From NCBI RefSeq assembly GCF_019049675.1, contig NZ_JAFMOW010000058.1, positions 62,001 to 126,000 on the forward strand: a DNA stretch of 64,000 nt, written 5' to 3'. The notes under the pieces were generated by a model that saw nothing but the letters and a program-made list of their open reading frames with translations, was not told the origin of the DNA and made no database searches. Of this stretch, positions 26,635 through 35,234 are shown piece by piece. This DNA comes from Rahnella bonaserana. GTDB taxonomy: Bacteria > Pseudomonadota > Gammaproteobacteria > Enterobacterales > Enterobacteriaceae. Position 1 is the first letter of the stretch, and every line of letters starts with the position of its first letter. The position numbers were made by a program, and so were the translations under genes.

Positions 26635-27462
26635 ATGTTTTTAGCTCAGATTTCTGACATGCACTTTCGCAGCCACGGCCGCAAACTGTATGACTTTATC
26701 GATGTGAACGGCTGTAACGCCGAAGTCGTCAGCCAGCTGAATGCGCTGGAAGAACAACCGGATGCGGTGGTGATCACCGGTGATATCGTCAACTGCGGTC
26801 TGCCGCAGGAATACGACGTGGCGCGCCGCACGCTGGGCAACCTGCGCTATCCGCTGTTTATCATTCCCGGCAACCACGACGACAAAGCGCAGTTTCTGGA
26901 AGCGCTGCATCCGCTTTGTCCGCAGCTTGGTACCGACCCGCAAAATATGCGTTACGCCATAGACGATTTCCCGATGCGTTTGCTGTTTGTCGATTCAAGC
27001 CTGGCCGGTGAGTCGAAAGGGTTCCTGACGCTGGAAACGCTGGCGTGGCTCGAAGGTCAGCTGGAGCAGGGCGGCGATAAACCGACGGCGGTGTTTATGC
27101 ACCATCCGCCAGTGAAAGTCGGTTCGGCGCAGATGGACGCGATTTCCTGCGAAAACGGCGACCAGTTGCTGGCGCTGATCGACCGATTCCCGTCGCTGGT
27201 TCGCGTGTTCTGCGGTCACACGCACCGCCTGATTTTCACCCAGTACAAACAGGCGATCATCACCACCATCCCCGGCACGGTGCATCAGGTGCCGTATTAC
27301 CATCATAATCCTGCGCCATTTTATAACCTCGAACCGGCGGCCTGCGTCATGCACCGTCTGGTGGATAACACCGGACTGGTCAGCTATCTGCATCCGCTAT
27401 CGCAGTATCCGGGGCCGTATCTGTATGACGCGCAAATCAGTTGCCCGGTGGATGAGCAATGA
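26635..27462 (+). CDS. gpdQ: Glycerophosphodiester phosphodiesterase GpdQ
   Basis: 275 residues, very similar along its length to Enterobacter (Klebsiella) aerogenes GpdQ (274 residues), a binuclear metallophosphoesterase that cleaves glycerophosphodiesters and also other phosphodiesters. All metal-ligand motifs of the calcineurin-like fold are visible: D-x-H in ISDMHF, GD in TGDIVN, GNHDD, the histidine in MHHPP and GHTH. The C-terminal [13 protein letters not shown] segment is characteristic. It has no signal peptide, so it hydrolyses imported diesters in the cytoplasm. It overlaps the ATPase gene by 4 bases. Confidence 0.93.
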   Translation: MFLAQISDMHFRSHGRKLYDFIDVNGCNAEVVSQLNALEEQPDAVVITGDIVNCGLPQEYDVARRTLGNLRYPLFIIPGNHDDKAQFLEALHPLCPQLGTDPQNMRYAIDDFPMRLLFVDSSLAGESKGFLTLETLAWLEGQLEQGGDKPTAVFMHHPPVKVGSAQMDAISCENGDQLLALIDRFPSLVRVFCGHTHRLIFTQYKQAIITTIPGTVHQVPYYHHNPAPFYNLEPAACVMHRLVDNTGLVSYLHPLSQYPGPYLYDAQISCPVDEQ

Positions 27463-28568
27463 TGTCTGGCATTCGTCTGGAAAATATTACCAAACAGTTT
27501 GAAGGCAGCACGGCGGTGAATCAGCTGTCGCTGGATATCGCCGACGGTGAGTTTTTGGTGCTGGTCGGGCCGTCGGGTTGCGGCAAAAGTACCTTGCTGC
27601 GTTTACTGGCCGGGCTGGAAGAAGTCAGTGACGGTCGCATTATGCTCGACGGCAATGACATTTCCGGATTGTCGCCGCGTGAACGTAATTTCTCGATGAT
27701 CTTCCAGAACTACGCGCTGTTCCCGCACATGACCGTCGAGCAAAACATTACATTCGGTATGCGCATGCGCAATGAACCGAAAGATCAGCACAAGGCGCGC
27801 GTAGATCGCGTGGCCGGATTATTGCAGCTGGAACACTTGCTCAAACGCAAACCGGGCAACTTATCCGGCGGGCAGCGTCAGCGTGTGGCGATGGCGCGTG
27901 CGATTGTGCGGGATCCGAGGCTGTTTCTGATGGATGAACCGCTGTCGAATCTCGATGCACGGCTGCGCACGGAAGTGCGTGACGGCATCATGCAACTGCA
28001 TCAGCAGCTGAAAACCAGCACCGTTTACGTCACCCACGATCAGATGGAAGCCATGACGATGGCCGACAGGATCGCGGTACTCGATAAAGGCCATCTGCAA
28101 CAAATCGGCGCACCGGAAACGCTTTACGCGCATCCGGCAAACCTGTTTGTTGCCGGGTTTATCGGCACACCGTCGATGAATCTTTTTCTGCTGCCGTGCA
28201 CCGCTGGCGTACTAACAGTCGAAAACCAGCCAGTGCGCCTGCCCCAGACTGAACATGCGCAGGCGCAGAATGAGGTGTATCTGGGCATCAGACCCGAGCA
28301 CATCAGCGACCGGCCGGTGGAGGGCGAGAGCCTGCAATTGCAGGCGACGCTGACCTGTCGCGAGTTGCTCGGCGCGGAATATCTTTGCCATGCCGACACC
28401 CCGCTCGGGAAAATTCGTTACGTTCGTAAAAACCAGCTGCGGGAAAACAGCGGGGACATTCCACAACCCGGCGACCGCATCACGTTGTATTTCTCTTTGC
28501 ACGACCTTCATCTTTTTTCAGGCCAAAACCAGCAGAATCTGCACCGGGAGAATCACCATCATGCGTAA
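27459..28568 (+). CDS. ABC transporter ATP-binding protein, UgpC/MalK class
   Basis: 369 residues. Walker [11 protein letters not shown]-loop in [12 protein letters not shown], signature [14 protein letters not shown] and Walker [13 protein letters not shown] are in order, followed by the C-terminal TOBE-type regulatory domain (GIRPEHI). It energises the transporter of the gpdQ operon. The start overlaps gpdQ by 4 bases and its end overlaps the binding-protein gene by 8. Confidence 0.93.
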   Translation: MMSGIRLENITKQFEGSTAVNQLSLDIADGEFLVLVGPSGCGKSTLLRLLAGLEEVSDGRIMLDGNDISGLSPRERNFSMIFQNYALFPHMTVEQNITFGMRMRNEPKDQHKARVDRVAGLLQLEHLLKRKPGNLSGGQRQRVAMARAIVRDPRLFLMDEPLSNLDARLRTEVRDGIMQLHQQLKTSTVYVTHDQMEAMTMADRIAVLDKGHLQQIGAPETLYAHPANLFVAGFIGTPSMNLFLLPCTAGVLTVENQPVRLPQTEHAQAQNEVYLGIRPEHISDRPVEGESLQLQATLTCRELLGAEYLCHADTPLGKIRYVRKNQLRENSGDIPQPGDRITLYFSLHDLHLFSGQNQQNLHRENHHHA

Positions 28569-29868
28569 AGTTCATGCGCTGGCGCTCGCCATCGGCTTCA
28601 TGGCCGCAGGCACAGCGTCCGCCAAAGAAAATATTGATTTTATGTTCCCTGCGCCGGTTGACGGCAAGCTGACCATGGAAATGACCCGCGTTATCAAAGA
28701 GTTTAACCAGTCACAAAATGATGTCGAAGTGCGCGGCATTTTTACCGGCAGCTACGACACCACCAAAGTCAAAGCCGAAGCGGCGGCGAAATCTGGTCAG
28801 CCACCGGCGCTGGTGATTATGTCAGCTAACTTCACGGCGGATCTGGCGATCAAAAATGAAATTCTGCCGATGGATGAACTGTTCAAATTTGGCGACCAGA
28901 AAGCCACGCCATTCCTGACGCAAAACTTCTGGCCTGCCATGCGCCAGAACGCGCAGGTGAATGGTGTGACGTACGCCATTCCATTCCATAACTCGACGCC
29001 AATTCTGTATTACAACAAGACGATGTTCGCCAAAGCGGGCATTACCGCGCCGCCGAAAGACTGGGATGAATTGCTGGAAGATTCGAAAAAGCTGACAGAT
29101 TCGGCAAAAGGGCAGTGGGGCATCATGTTGCCATCAACTAACGATGACTACGGCGGCTGGATTTTATCAGCGCTGGTGCGCGCTAACGGCGGTCAGTATT
29201 ACAACGCCGATTATCCGGGAGAAGTGTATTACGACAAACCTTCCACCCTGGGCGCGCTGCACTTCTGGCAAAATCTGGTGTACCGCGACAAAGTAATGCC
29301 GCCGGGTGTGCTGAACTCCAAACAGATCAGCGCCGCGTTTTTCTCCGGTAAACTCGGCATGGCGATGCTCAGCACCGGCGCGCTGGGCTTTATGCGTGAA
29401 AACACCAAAGATTTCGAGCTGGGCGTGGCGATGATGCCCGCCAAAATGCGTAACGCAGTAACCATCGGCGGGGCGAGTCTGGTGAGCTTCAAAGGCATTT
29501 CCGACGAGCAGAAAAAAGCGGCTTATACCTTCCTGCAATATCTGGTCAGCCCGAAAGTGAACGGCGCATGGAGCCGCTTTACCGGTTATTTCTCACCGCG
29601 TATGGCGTCTTATGACACACCGGAAATGAAAGAGTATCTGGAGAAAGATCCGCGAGCGGCAATTGCGCTGGAACAGCTGAAATACGCCTATCCGTGGTAT
29701 GCGACGTATGAAACCGTGGCCGTACGTCAGGCGATGGAAAACCAGCTGGCAGCGCTGGTCAATGATGAAAAGGTCACGCCGGAAGCGGCGGCGGCACAGG
29801 CACAGAAAGACGCTGACACCCTTCTGAAACCTTATGTGGAATCAACGGCACTGACTGTTCCGAAGTAG
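28561..29868 (+). CDS. ABC transporter substrate-binding protein, UgpB class
   Basis: 435 residues starting at ATG 28561, which overlaps the ATPase stop. A signal peptide ([20 protein letters not shown], cleavage near SA/KE) exports it to the periplasm. The large type-I binding fold resembles UgpB, the glycerol-3-phosphate/glycerophosphocholine receptor: FHNSTPILYYNKTMFAKAG and a C-terminal segment with YPWYATYETV. Placement of the receptor gene last in the operon is unusual relative to ugpBAECQ. Substrate is inferred from GpdQ. Confidence 0.88.
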   Translation: MRKVHALALAIGFMAAGTASAKENIDFMFPAPVDGKLTMEMTRVIKEFNQSQNDVEVRGIFTGSYDTTKVKAEAAAKSGQPPALVIMSANFTADLAIKNEILPMDELFKFGDQKATPFLTQNFWPAMRQNAQVNGVTYAIPFHNSTPILYYNKTMFAKAGITAPPKDWDELLEDSKKLTDSAKGQWGIMLPSTNDDYGGWILSALVRANGGQYYNADYPGEVYYDKPSTLGALHFWQNLVYRDKVMPPGVLNSKQISAAFFSGKLGMAMLSTGALGFMRENTKDFELGVAMMPAKMRNAVTIGGASLVSFKGISDEQKKAAYTFLQYLVSPKVNGAWSRFTGYFSPRMASYDTPEMKEYLEKDPRAAIALEQLKYAYPWYATYETVAVRQAMENQLAALVNDEKVTPEAAAAQAQKDADTLLKPYVESTALTVPK

Positions 29869-29882
29869 GTGTTTTGTAGCGC

Positions 29883-29940
29883 CTCCCCTTCGCAGGGGGA
29901 GACGCTACAACCAGCCGGTTTTCTTCCTTTTCACAGGAAG
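29883..29940. repeat. REP-like hairpins between convergent genes
   Basis: CTCCCC / GGGGAG (29883-29901) and CTTCCT / AGGAAG (29923-29940) hairpins lie between the convergent gpdQ operon and the HD gene. The first resembles the hairpins at 23311 and 24040. They may terminate both transcripts. Confidence 0.6.
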
Positions 29941-29951
29941 GAGCAAAAAAA

Positions 29952-30560
29952 TTACTTCAGCCAGCCCTGCTGATGCGCGTTATCCAGATGACTGCGGATG
30001 TGCAGCCACAGTTCAGGATGGATATCGGCGATAAAGGCATTACGTGCCAGAACCTGCTCCAGACGGATATTGTTTTCCACCCAGCTCTGACCCTGATTAT
30101 TCAGGTTCATGACCATCGGCATCACGCGGTCGATCACCAGCGCAAAGCGCGCTTCCGGGGTTTCGCCCGTTTCGTATTCATTCCACAAATCCAGGAATTG
30201 TGTGCTTAGCGGGGCAGGCAGCAGGCCAAACAGGCGTTTTGCTGCAATGATTTCCTGATCGTGAACCGCCGCGCGGGCAGCGAGATCGTAAACCAGCACA
30301 TCACCGGCATCGATTTCGACGATGTCGTGGATCAGTGCCATACGGATGACTTTATTAATATCAACGCCTTCCGGCGCAAAAGGAGCCAGAGACATTGCCG
30401 CCACGGCGAAATGCCAGCTGTGTTCCGCAGAGTTTTCCTGACGCTCAGTGCCTAACACTTTGGTGCGACGTTGCACGCTTTTCAGCTTGTCGATTTCCAT
30501 CAGAAACTGAAAAACTTCGGTCATTGCCCCAAAATTCAGCGGGGTAGTTGCTGCAGACAT
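29952..30560 (-). CDS. HD-domain phosphohydrolase (HDDC2/YfbR-type nucleotidase)
   Basis: 202 residues. The HD metal-site residues are in order: H in AEHSWHFAV, HD in LIHDIVEIDAGD, and a distal aspartate in IDRVMPMV. The pattern matches the HDDC2-type 5'-deoxynucleotidases more than E. coli YfbR itself, from which it differs clearly. The likely activity is dephosphorylation of nucleoside monophosphates. It is a single gene, convergent with the gpdQ operon. Confidence 0.8.
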   Translation of the reverse strand: MSAATTPLNFGAMTEVFQFLMEIDKLKSVQRRTKVLGTERQENSAEHSWHFAVAAMSLAPFAPEGVDINKVIRMALIHDIVEIDAGDVLVYDLAARAAVHDQEIIAAKRLFGLLPAPLSTQFLDLWNEYETGETPEARFALVIDRVMPMVMNLNNQGQSWVENNIRLEQVLARNAFIADIHPELWLHIRSHLDNAHQQGWLK

Positions 30561-30899
30561 ACTAAAACCTTAGTCATATTGACGGCATGGTAAACGGCGT
30601 TATTTTCATTTTTCCGCTACACCTTAGTCGCTTGATATAAAAAAATCATGTTTTTGGGTGCGGAAAATCCCGCTGCAGTCTGAATGTAACATTGGTAAAT
30701 TATAAACAAAGCGAATGAATTGAAGAGGTTCACAGTCGCGGATGCGTGAAATGATGATCCGGCTAAGAGACTGTTACATCAGATAATACTCATTTTAAGC
30801 TTACAGATGTACACTGGAATTGTTCTCAGTTAAGCTAATTCCGTCGGAACGTTTTATAAACAATGATTTTTACTTTTTTGTCTTGAGGATCCTCAACGT
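30561..30899. other. Divergent intergenic region, no gene seen
   Basis: 339 AT-rich bases between the divergent HD gene and trhA, expected to hold both promoters. No small ORF with a ribosome site, tRNA or hairpin of note was seen. Confidence 0.5.
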
Positions 30900-31550
30900 A
30901 TGGGTAAGTCGTCTCCATCACCACAGGGATATCCGTGGGCTGAAGAAATTGCCAACAGTCTGAGTCACGGCGTTGGTCTGGTTTTTGGAATTGTCGCGCT
31001 GGTGCTGTTGCTGGTTCAGGCAGTTGGCGATAACGCCAGCGCCATGGCGATCACCAGTTACAGTTTGTACGGCGGCAGCATGATTTTGCTGTATCTGGCT
31101 TCCACGCTATATCACGCGATACCGCATCAGAAAGCCAAATACTGGCTGAAAAAATTTGACCACTGCGCGATTTATTTGCTGATCGCCGGGACCTACACGC
31201 CGTTTCTGCTGGTCGGGCTTAACTCCCCGCTGGCAAAAGGATTAATGGCAGTGATCTGGGGGCTGGCGCTGTTCGGCGTGATTTTTAAACTGGCGTTTGC
31301 GCACCGGTTTGAGGTGCTTTCGCTGGTCACCTATCTGACCATGGGCTGGCTGTCGTTAATTGTCATCTACCAGCTGGCGACTAAACTTTCGCTGGGTGGC
31401 GTGGCATTACTGGCGCTGGGCGGCGTGGTTTACACGCTGGGCGTTATTTTCTACGCTTCGAAACGCTTTCGCTTCGGTCATGCCATCTGGCACGGGTTTG
31501 TACTCGGCGGCAGCGCCTGCCACTTTTTAGCCATCTATTTTTACGTCTGA
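30900..31550 (+). CDS. trhA: Hemolysin III family membrane protein TrhA (YqfA)
   Basis: 216 residues, seven predicted transmembrane helices. It carries the PAQR/hemolysin-III pattern: [11 protein letters not shown] at the N-terminus, ASTLYHA with [17 protein letters not shown] in the middle and [14 protein letters not shown] near the C-terminus; the serine, aspartate and histidines form the presumed metal site. In E. coli YqfA/TrhA affects membrane-energy and lipid homeostasis. A bidirectional terminator follows. Confidence 0.93.
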   Translation: MGKSSPSPQGYPWAEEIANSLSHGVGLVFGIVALVLLLVQAVGDNASAMAITSYSLYGGSMILLYLASTLYHAIPHQKAKYWLKKFDHCAIYLLIAGTYTPFLLVGLNSPLAKGLMAVIWGLALFGVIFKLAFAHRFEVLSLVTYLTMGWLSLIVIYQLATKLSLGGVALLALGGVVYTLGVIFYASKRFRFGHAIWHGFVLGGSACHFLAIYFYV

Positions 31551-31575
31551 TTTGTTCAGTGAAAGTCAGAAAAAG

Positions 31576-31604
31576 AAAAGCGGAGCCTGATGCTCCGCTT
31601 TTTT
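31576..31604. terminator. Bidirectional terminator
   Basis: AAAAGCGGAGC-CTGAT-GCTCCGCTTTT stem with A-runs on one side and T-runs on the other, between the convergent trhA and the N-hydroxylase gene. Confidence 0.9.
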
Positions 31605-31611
31605 GTGCCTG

Positions 31612-32901
31612 CTATTTGCCCGTATTGTCTGACCACCATTGCACCAGCGAAGGCACAGGCCGCAAGTCGTAATGCGCTTCGCCCAGCAGATGGTTGAGGA
31701 TTTTCGCTGAGCGCCACGCGGTCAGCGTCAGTTGCCCTTCGGCGCTGCCGTGGCTGTGAATACCGGCATTCACCGCGTAAATGCGGTTCTGCTCAGGGCC
31801 GTCCCAGCGCAGGTTGAAATTAGGCTGAAGTGGCAGATGTTGTTCGCGATCGTAAGGAATGCGGTCAAGCAACGGCTCGAGATAATCCGGTAAACCGGGG
31901 CGATAGCCGGTCGCCAGAATCACGATATCGGCACTGAAATGCTCCTCGCATTTTTCCAGTCCGTGTTTTGCCTGCAAACTGAAATCGCCCGCAGCGTTAC
32001 GTACGATATGATCGAGCGCGCGGTGTGGCAGTAAACGCACGTTACGCGGCTGATGCAGCACATCGAAACGGTGGTAAAGCTGCTTATAAATATCTTCCAG
32101 CGTGTGATAACTGATGCCATCGGAAGGTAGTTTTTGCGTGGCGATTTCCTGCTCACGTACATCTTCCGGCAGCGTATAAAAGTAATTCACATACTCCGGC
32201 GTGAAATATTCATTGGTGAAAATAGATTCATCCAGCGGCTGAAAATTCGGACGTCGTGATATCCAGCTCAGTTCTGCAAATTCGCCCCAGTGGCCGCTTA
32301 ATGCGTTGAGAATAATGTCCGCGCCGCTTTGTCCGCCACCGACCACCGCCACGCGTTTCCCGGTGAAATCCGGTTCGCGCAGTTCAACCTCAGCCGCATG
32401 AAAACAATTTTCTCCCAGCGCCGAACGCGCCGGTTTGGGGATCCACGGCGCATGGCCGGTACCGAGGCAAATATTGCGCGCACGGTGCTCGCCTTTTTTA
32501 CTCTGCACGACAAATTCCTGCCGCTTGTCATCGAAATTAATGCGCTCAACCGGCTCGGAAAAATGCAGGTCAGGAATGCGGTCGCACGCCCAGCGCAGAT
32601 AATCGGAAAACTCGTCGCGGCTGATGATCAGCTGTTCCGTTGCCAGAAAGCGGTAAATTTTCTTTTGTTCCACCAGATAATTGATGAAAGAAAACTCGCT
32701 GCGCGGGGCAACGGTGGTCACCAGATCCTGCAATACATAGGTTTGCATGGTGGCTGTCGGCAGTAACATGCCGGGGTGCCAGCTGAATTCCGGACTGGCG
32801 TCAAAGAAAGCGGCGTCGAGTTTTCCGGTATCTTTTGCCATGGCGGCGAGGCTTAAATTAAAGGGGCCAATACCAACACCTATCAAATCCTTCGCGGGCA
32901 T
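31612..32901 (-). CDS. Orphan amino-acid/diamine N-hydroxylase (IucD/PvdA/AlcA family)
   Basis: 429 residues of the flavin-dependent N-hydroxylating monooxygenase family, which makes hydroxamate precursors for siderophores from lysine, ornithine, putrescine, cadaverine or histamine. FAD motif GVGIGPFNLSLAA is at the N-terminus, the NADPH motif VVGGGQSGADI near residue 190 and the family ATGYRPGLPDYL motif near residue 330. No siderophore synthetase, acyltransferase, NRPS or receptor is next to it, so its product and role are open. It is divergent from a PhzF gene with a palindrome between them. Confidence 0.85.
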   Translation of the reverse strand: MPAKDLIGVGIGPFNLSLAAMAKDTGKLDAAFFDASPEFSWHPGMLLPTATMQTYVLQDLVTTVAPRSEFSFINYLVEQKKIYRFLATEQLIISRDEFSDYLRWACDRIPDLHFSEPVERINFDDKRQEFVVQSKKGEHRARNICLGTGHAPWIPKPARSALGENCFHAAEVELREPDFTGKRVAVVGGGQSGADIILNALSGHWGEFAELSWISRRPNFQPLDESIFTNEYFTPEYVNYFYTLPEDVREQEIATQKLPSDGISYHTLEDIYKQLYHRFDVLHQPRNVRLLPHRALDHIVRNAAGDFSLQAKHGLEKCEEHFSADIVILATGYRPGLPDYLEPLLDRIPYDREQHLPLQPNFNLRWDGPEQNRIYAVNAGIHSHGSAEGQLTLTAWRSAKILNHLLGEAHYDLRPVPSLVQWWSDNTGK

Positions 32902-32979
32902 CTTTCTGTTCCTTGTGTTTTTAGGATATTTTGGAAACTCTGTTAAGCATAGATCAGCCTCCCGTGACTGACATTGTTC

Positions 32980-32994
32980 TCGATAACTTATCGA
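32980..32994. promoter_or_regulatory. 15-bp perfect palindrome in a divergent promoter region
   Basis: TCGATAACTTATCGA (7-1-7 symmetry) lies between the N-hydroxylase and PhzF genes. It could be an operator. It contains GATAA/TTATC half-sites but does not fit the Fur consensus spacing. Confidence 0.5.
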
Positions 32995-33053
32995 AATATT
33001 CCTAAACTCAGAGACTTCGCCGTTCCTTACTCAATGATTAAAAAGGATTTGCT

Positions 33054-33935
33054 ATGACCCGCCTGCGCCGTTTTAAACAAGTTGATGTGTTCACCGCCCA
33101 GCCGCTAAAGGGCAACGCACTGGCCGTGATACTTGATGCTGAAGGACTGACCGACGCCGAAATGTTTGCGATGGCCCGCTGGACAAATCTGGCGGAAACG
33201 GCGTTTGTGCTCAAACCCGCCTCACCGGAAGCCGATTATCGCGTGCGGATTTTTACTACCGATAAAGAACTGCCGTTCGCCGGACATCCGACGCTTGGCA
33301 CAGCGTACGCGCTGTTGCAAAGCGGACTGAAGCCGAAAAATCCGGGATATCTGGTGCAGGAATGCGGAGTCGGGCTGGTGCAGGTGAAACAGCTGTCAGA
33401 AGGCGGACAGGCATTTTCCGCCCCCTCTGCGGCGCAGACACCGCTAGATGTTCAGCATCTGGAACTGCTGTCCACGGCATTACGTGGCGGAAAGATTCAG
33501 GCGGATGTTGCGCCGGTCAAAGTCGATATGGGGATTATCTGGCTGGTAGTACGGATGGAAAGCGCGCAGGACTGCCTGAATATTACCGCTGATGCGGCGG
33601 CAGTCAGCCAGCTGCAAACGCAACTTGGGATTAACGGGATCGCGGTCTACGGCCTGCACGATAAAAACGGCCCGGCGGATTATGAAGTGCGCGCACTGAT
33701 CGACGAAGACGGCGTGTTGAAAGAAGATCCGGTCACCGGCAGCGCCAATGCCTGTCTGGCGCGCGTGCTCAAAGCAGCTAATTTTCCCGACGGAGAACAT
33801 ATGGCACAAACTTATCGCGTGCGGCAGGGGACTAAACTCCAGCGCGATGGCCGCGTGACGGTAACGTTTGTCGATGGCGAACCCTGGATCGGTGGCGATA
33901 CATGTACGCTGATCGACGGCACGTTAGATCTCTGA
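33054..33935 (+). CDS. PhzF family isomerase/epimerase-like protein
   Basis: 293 residues. The PhzF/diaminopimelate-epimerase-like fold is indicated by FKQVDVFTAQPLKGNALAV at the N-terminus, the glutamate E48 in TNLAETAFVL and the C-terminal DPVTGSANACLA motif. AAAAGGA precedes the ATG. Members of this family in enterobacteria (e.g. YddE) mostly have unknown substrates and are not involved in phenazine synthesis; no phenazine genes are present here. Confidence 0.88.
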   Translation: MTRLRRFKQVDVFTAQPLKGNALAVILDAEGLTDAEMFAMARWTNLAETAFVLKPASPEADYRVRIFTTDKELPFAGHPTLGTAYALLQSGLKPKNPGYLVQECGVGLVQVKQLSEGGQAFSAPSAAQTPLDVQHLELLSTALRGGKIQADVAPVKVDMGIIWLVVRMESAQDCLNITADAAAVSQLQTQLGINGIAVYGLHDKNGPADYEVRALIDEDGVLKEDPVTGSANACLARVLKAANFPDGEHMAQTYRVRQGTKLQRDGRVTVTFVDGEPWIGGDTCTLIDGTLDL

Positions 33936-33976
33936 TCCGCGTGATCGCGCACGGTCGCTGCCGGAACGTATCGAGA

Positions 33977-34531
33977 CTATTTGTCGCTCATGACGAGTAA
34001 ATACCGGCACGGCTCAGTGCCGGGATTACTGAATGTGACAGGCAGGTCGACGCCAAAAGTCAGCACATCGCCTGCCGATAACGCATATTTTTCCGCACCG
34101 TAATCGATCGTCAGCGACCCTTCCACCATCCATAAACGCTGTTTATAAGCCTGATGGCTCCAGCCCGGATAACTGACGCGCGCGCCAGCCGGCAGCGTGA
34201 TTTCCACCAGTTCCGGCCCACCGTTTTCCTCATGCGACGTCACCTGACGCCGCAGATATCCGATATCCGGATCCTGCCAGACCTCCTGCTGTGCCAGCGG
34301 TCGTAATGGCGCGGGCTGTTCGTTATCCTCTGACAGCAATTGCGCCAGCGAAACGCCCAGACTGGCGGCCAGACGGCCTAAAAGGCTGGCGCTCGGGCTG
34401 CTGTCCTGCCGCTCAATTTTGGAGATCATCGCTTTACTGACACCCGAACTGCTGGCCAGTTGTTCCAGGCTCAAACCCTGTGTTTTACGCAAAGACTGCA
34501 AACGCGTGGCGATCAGTTGGTCGATTGACAT
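33977..34531 (-). CDS. XRE-family regulator with C-terminal cupin domain
   Basis: 184 residues. An N-terminal helix-turn-helix of the Cro/CI type covers about residues 8-63 (LSLEQLASSSGVSKAMISKIERQ) and a cupin domain fills about residues 105-180 (PGWSHQAYKQRLWMVEGSL). Such regulators sense a small molecule in the cupin barrel and often control the divergent gene, here an acetyltransferase. A 16-bp palindrome lies between them. Confidence 0.9.
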   Translation of the reverse strand: MSIDQLIATRLQSLRKTQGLSLEQLASSSGVSKAMISKIERQDSSPSASLLGRLAASLGVSLAQLLSEDNEQPAPLRPLAQQEVWQDPDIGYLRRQVTSHEENGGPELVEITLPAGARVSYPGWSHQAYKQRLWMVEGSLTIDYGAEKYALSAGDVLTFGVDLPVTFSNPGTEPCRYLLVMSDK

Positions 34532-34556
34532 GGGATCTGTTCCGTTGTTTACTTTT

Positions 34557-34572
34557 GTAGAATTAATTCTAC
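34557..34572. promoter_or_regulatory. 16-bp palindromic operator candidate
   Basis: GTAGAATTAATTCTAC is a perfect palindrome in the 85-base gap between the XRE-cupin gene and the divergent acetyltransferase. A degenerate half copy (TAGTGGAATTAA) follows at 34575-34586. Self-regulation and control of the neighbour is the simplest reading. Confidence 0.65.
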
Positions 34573-34616
34573 TATAGTGGAATTAAACCTCAAACGGAAG
34601 CCACCGGGGAAAACTG

Positions 34617-35138
34617 ATGAAACTGATCACCTGCACCGAACGCCAGCACGCTGTCGCTATTCTGGATATTTTTAATGATGCGATCCTGACATCCACCGCG
34701 CTGTATGACTATAAACCGCGTCATATCGATACCATGACATCCTGGTTTGCCACTAAACTCACCAATAACTTTCCGGTGATCGGACTGGAAGATCAGCAGG
34801 GCGCGCTGCTGGGTTTTGCCAGTTACGGCACGTTTCGGGCCTGGCCTGCATATAAATATTCGGTCGAACATTCCATTTATATTCATAAAGATCACCGCGG
34901 TAAAGGGCTGGGCAAAGTCCTGCTTAATGCGCTGGTGGATGCCGCCCGTGAACATGGCGTACATACGCTGATTGGCGCGATTGATGCGGCCAACAGCGGC
35001 AGTATTGCTCTGCATGAAAAAAACGGATTCAGTCATACCGGGACCATTAAACAGGCGGCATTTAAATTTGACCGCTGGCTGGATCTGGCCTTTTATCAGA
35101 TGATCCTCGACACGCCCTTAAAACCGGTGGCAGGCTAA
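34617..35138 (+). CDS. GNAT-family N-acetyltransferase, phosphinothricin-acetyltransferase-like
   Basis: 173 residues. Acetyl-CoA binding motif HKDHRGKGLGKVLL sits near residue 95, preceded by VEHSIYI, and the C-terminal AANSGSIALHEKNGF motif is typical of the Pat/MnaT group that acetylates phosphinothricin, methionine sulfone or related small amines. The natural substrate is unknown. It is divergent from an XRE-cupin regulator which probably controls it. Confidence 0.87.
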   Translation: MKLITCTERQHAVAILDIFNDAILTSTALYDYKPRHIDTMTSWFATKLTNNFPVIGLEDQQGALLGFASYGTFRAWPAYKYSVEHSIYIHKDHRGKGLGKVLLNALVDAAREHGVHTLIGAIDAANSGSIALHEKNGFSHTGTIKQAAFKFDRWLDLAFYQMILDTPLKPVAG

Positions 35139-35234
35139 AAATCCGGCACAGAATGAGAAAGCAAGAGCCGGAGGGTGCAAGGGATAATGGCGGCTTATGC
35201 TGACAGTTATCCAGTCGGGAAACGCGAGGCAAAT

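Noticed and set aside
32980-32994. Fur box upstream of the N-hydroxylase
   Set aside because: The palindrome has GATAA/TTATC halves, but not the GATAAT spacing of the Fur consensus; kept only as an unidentified palindrome.
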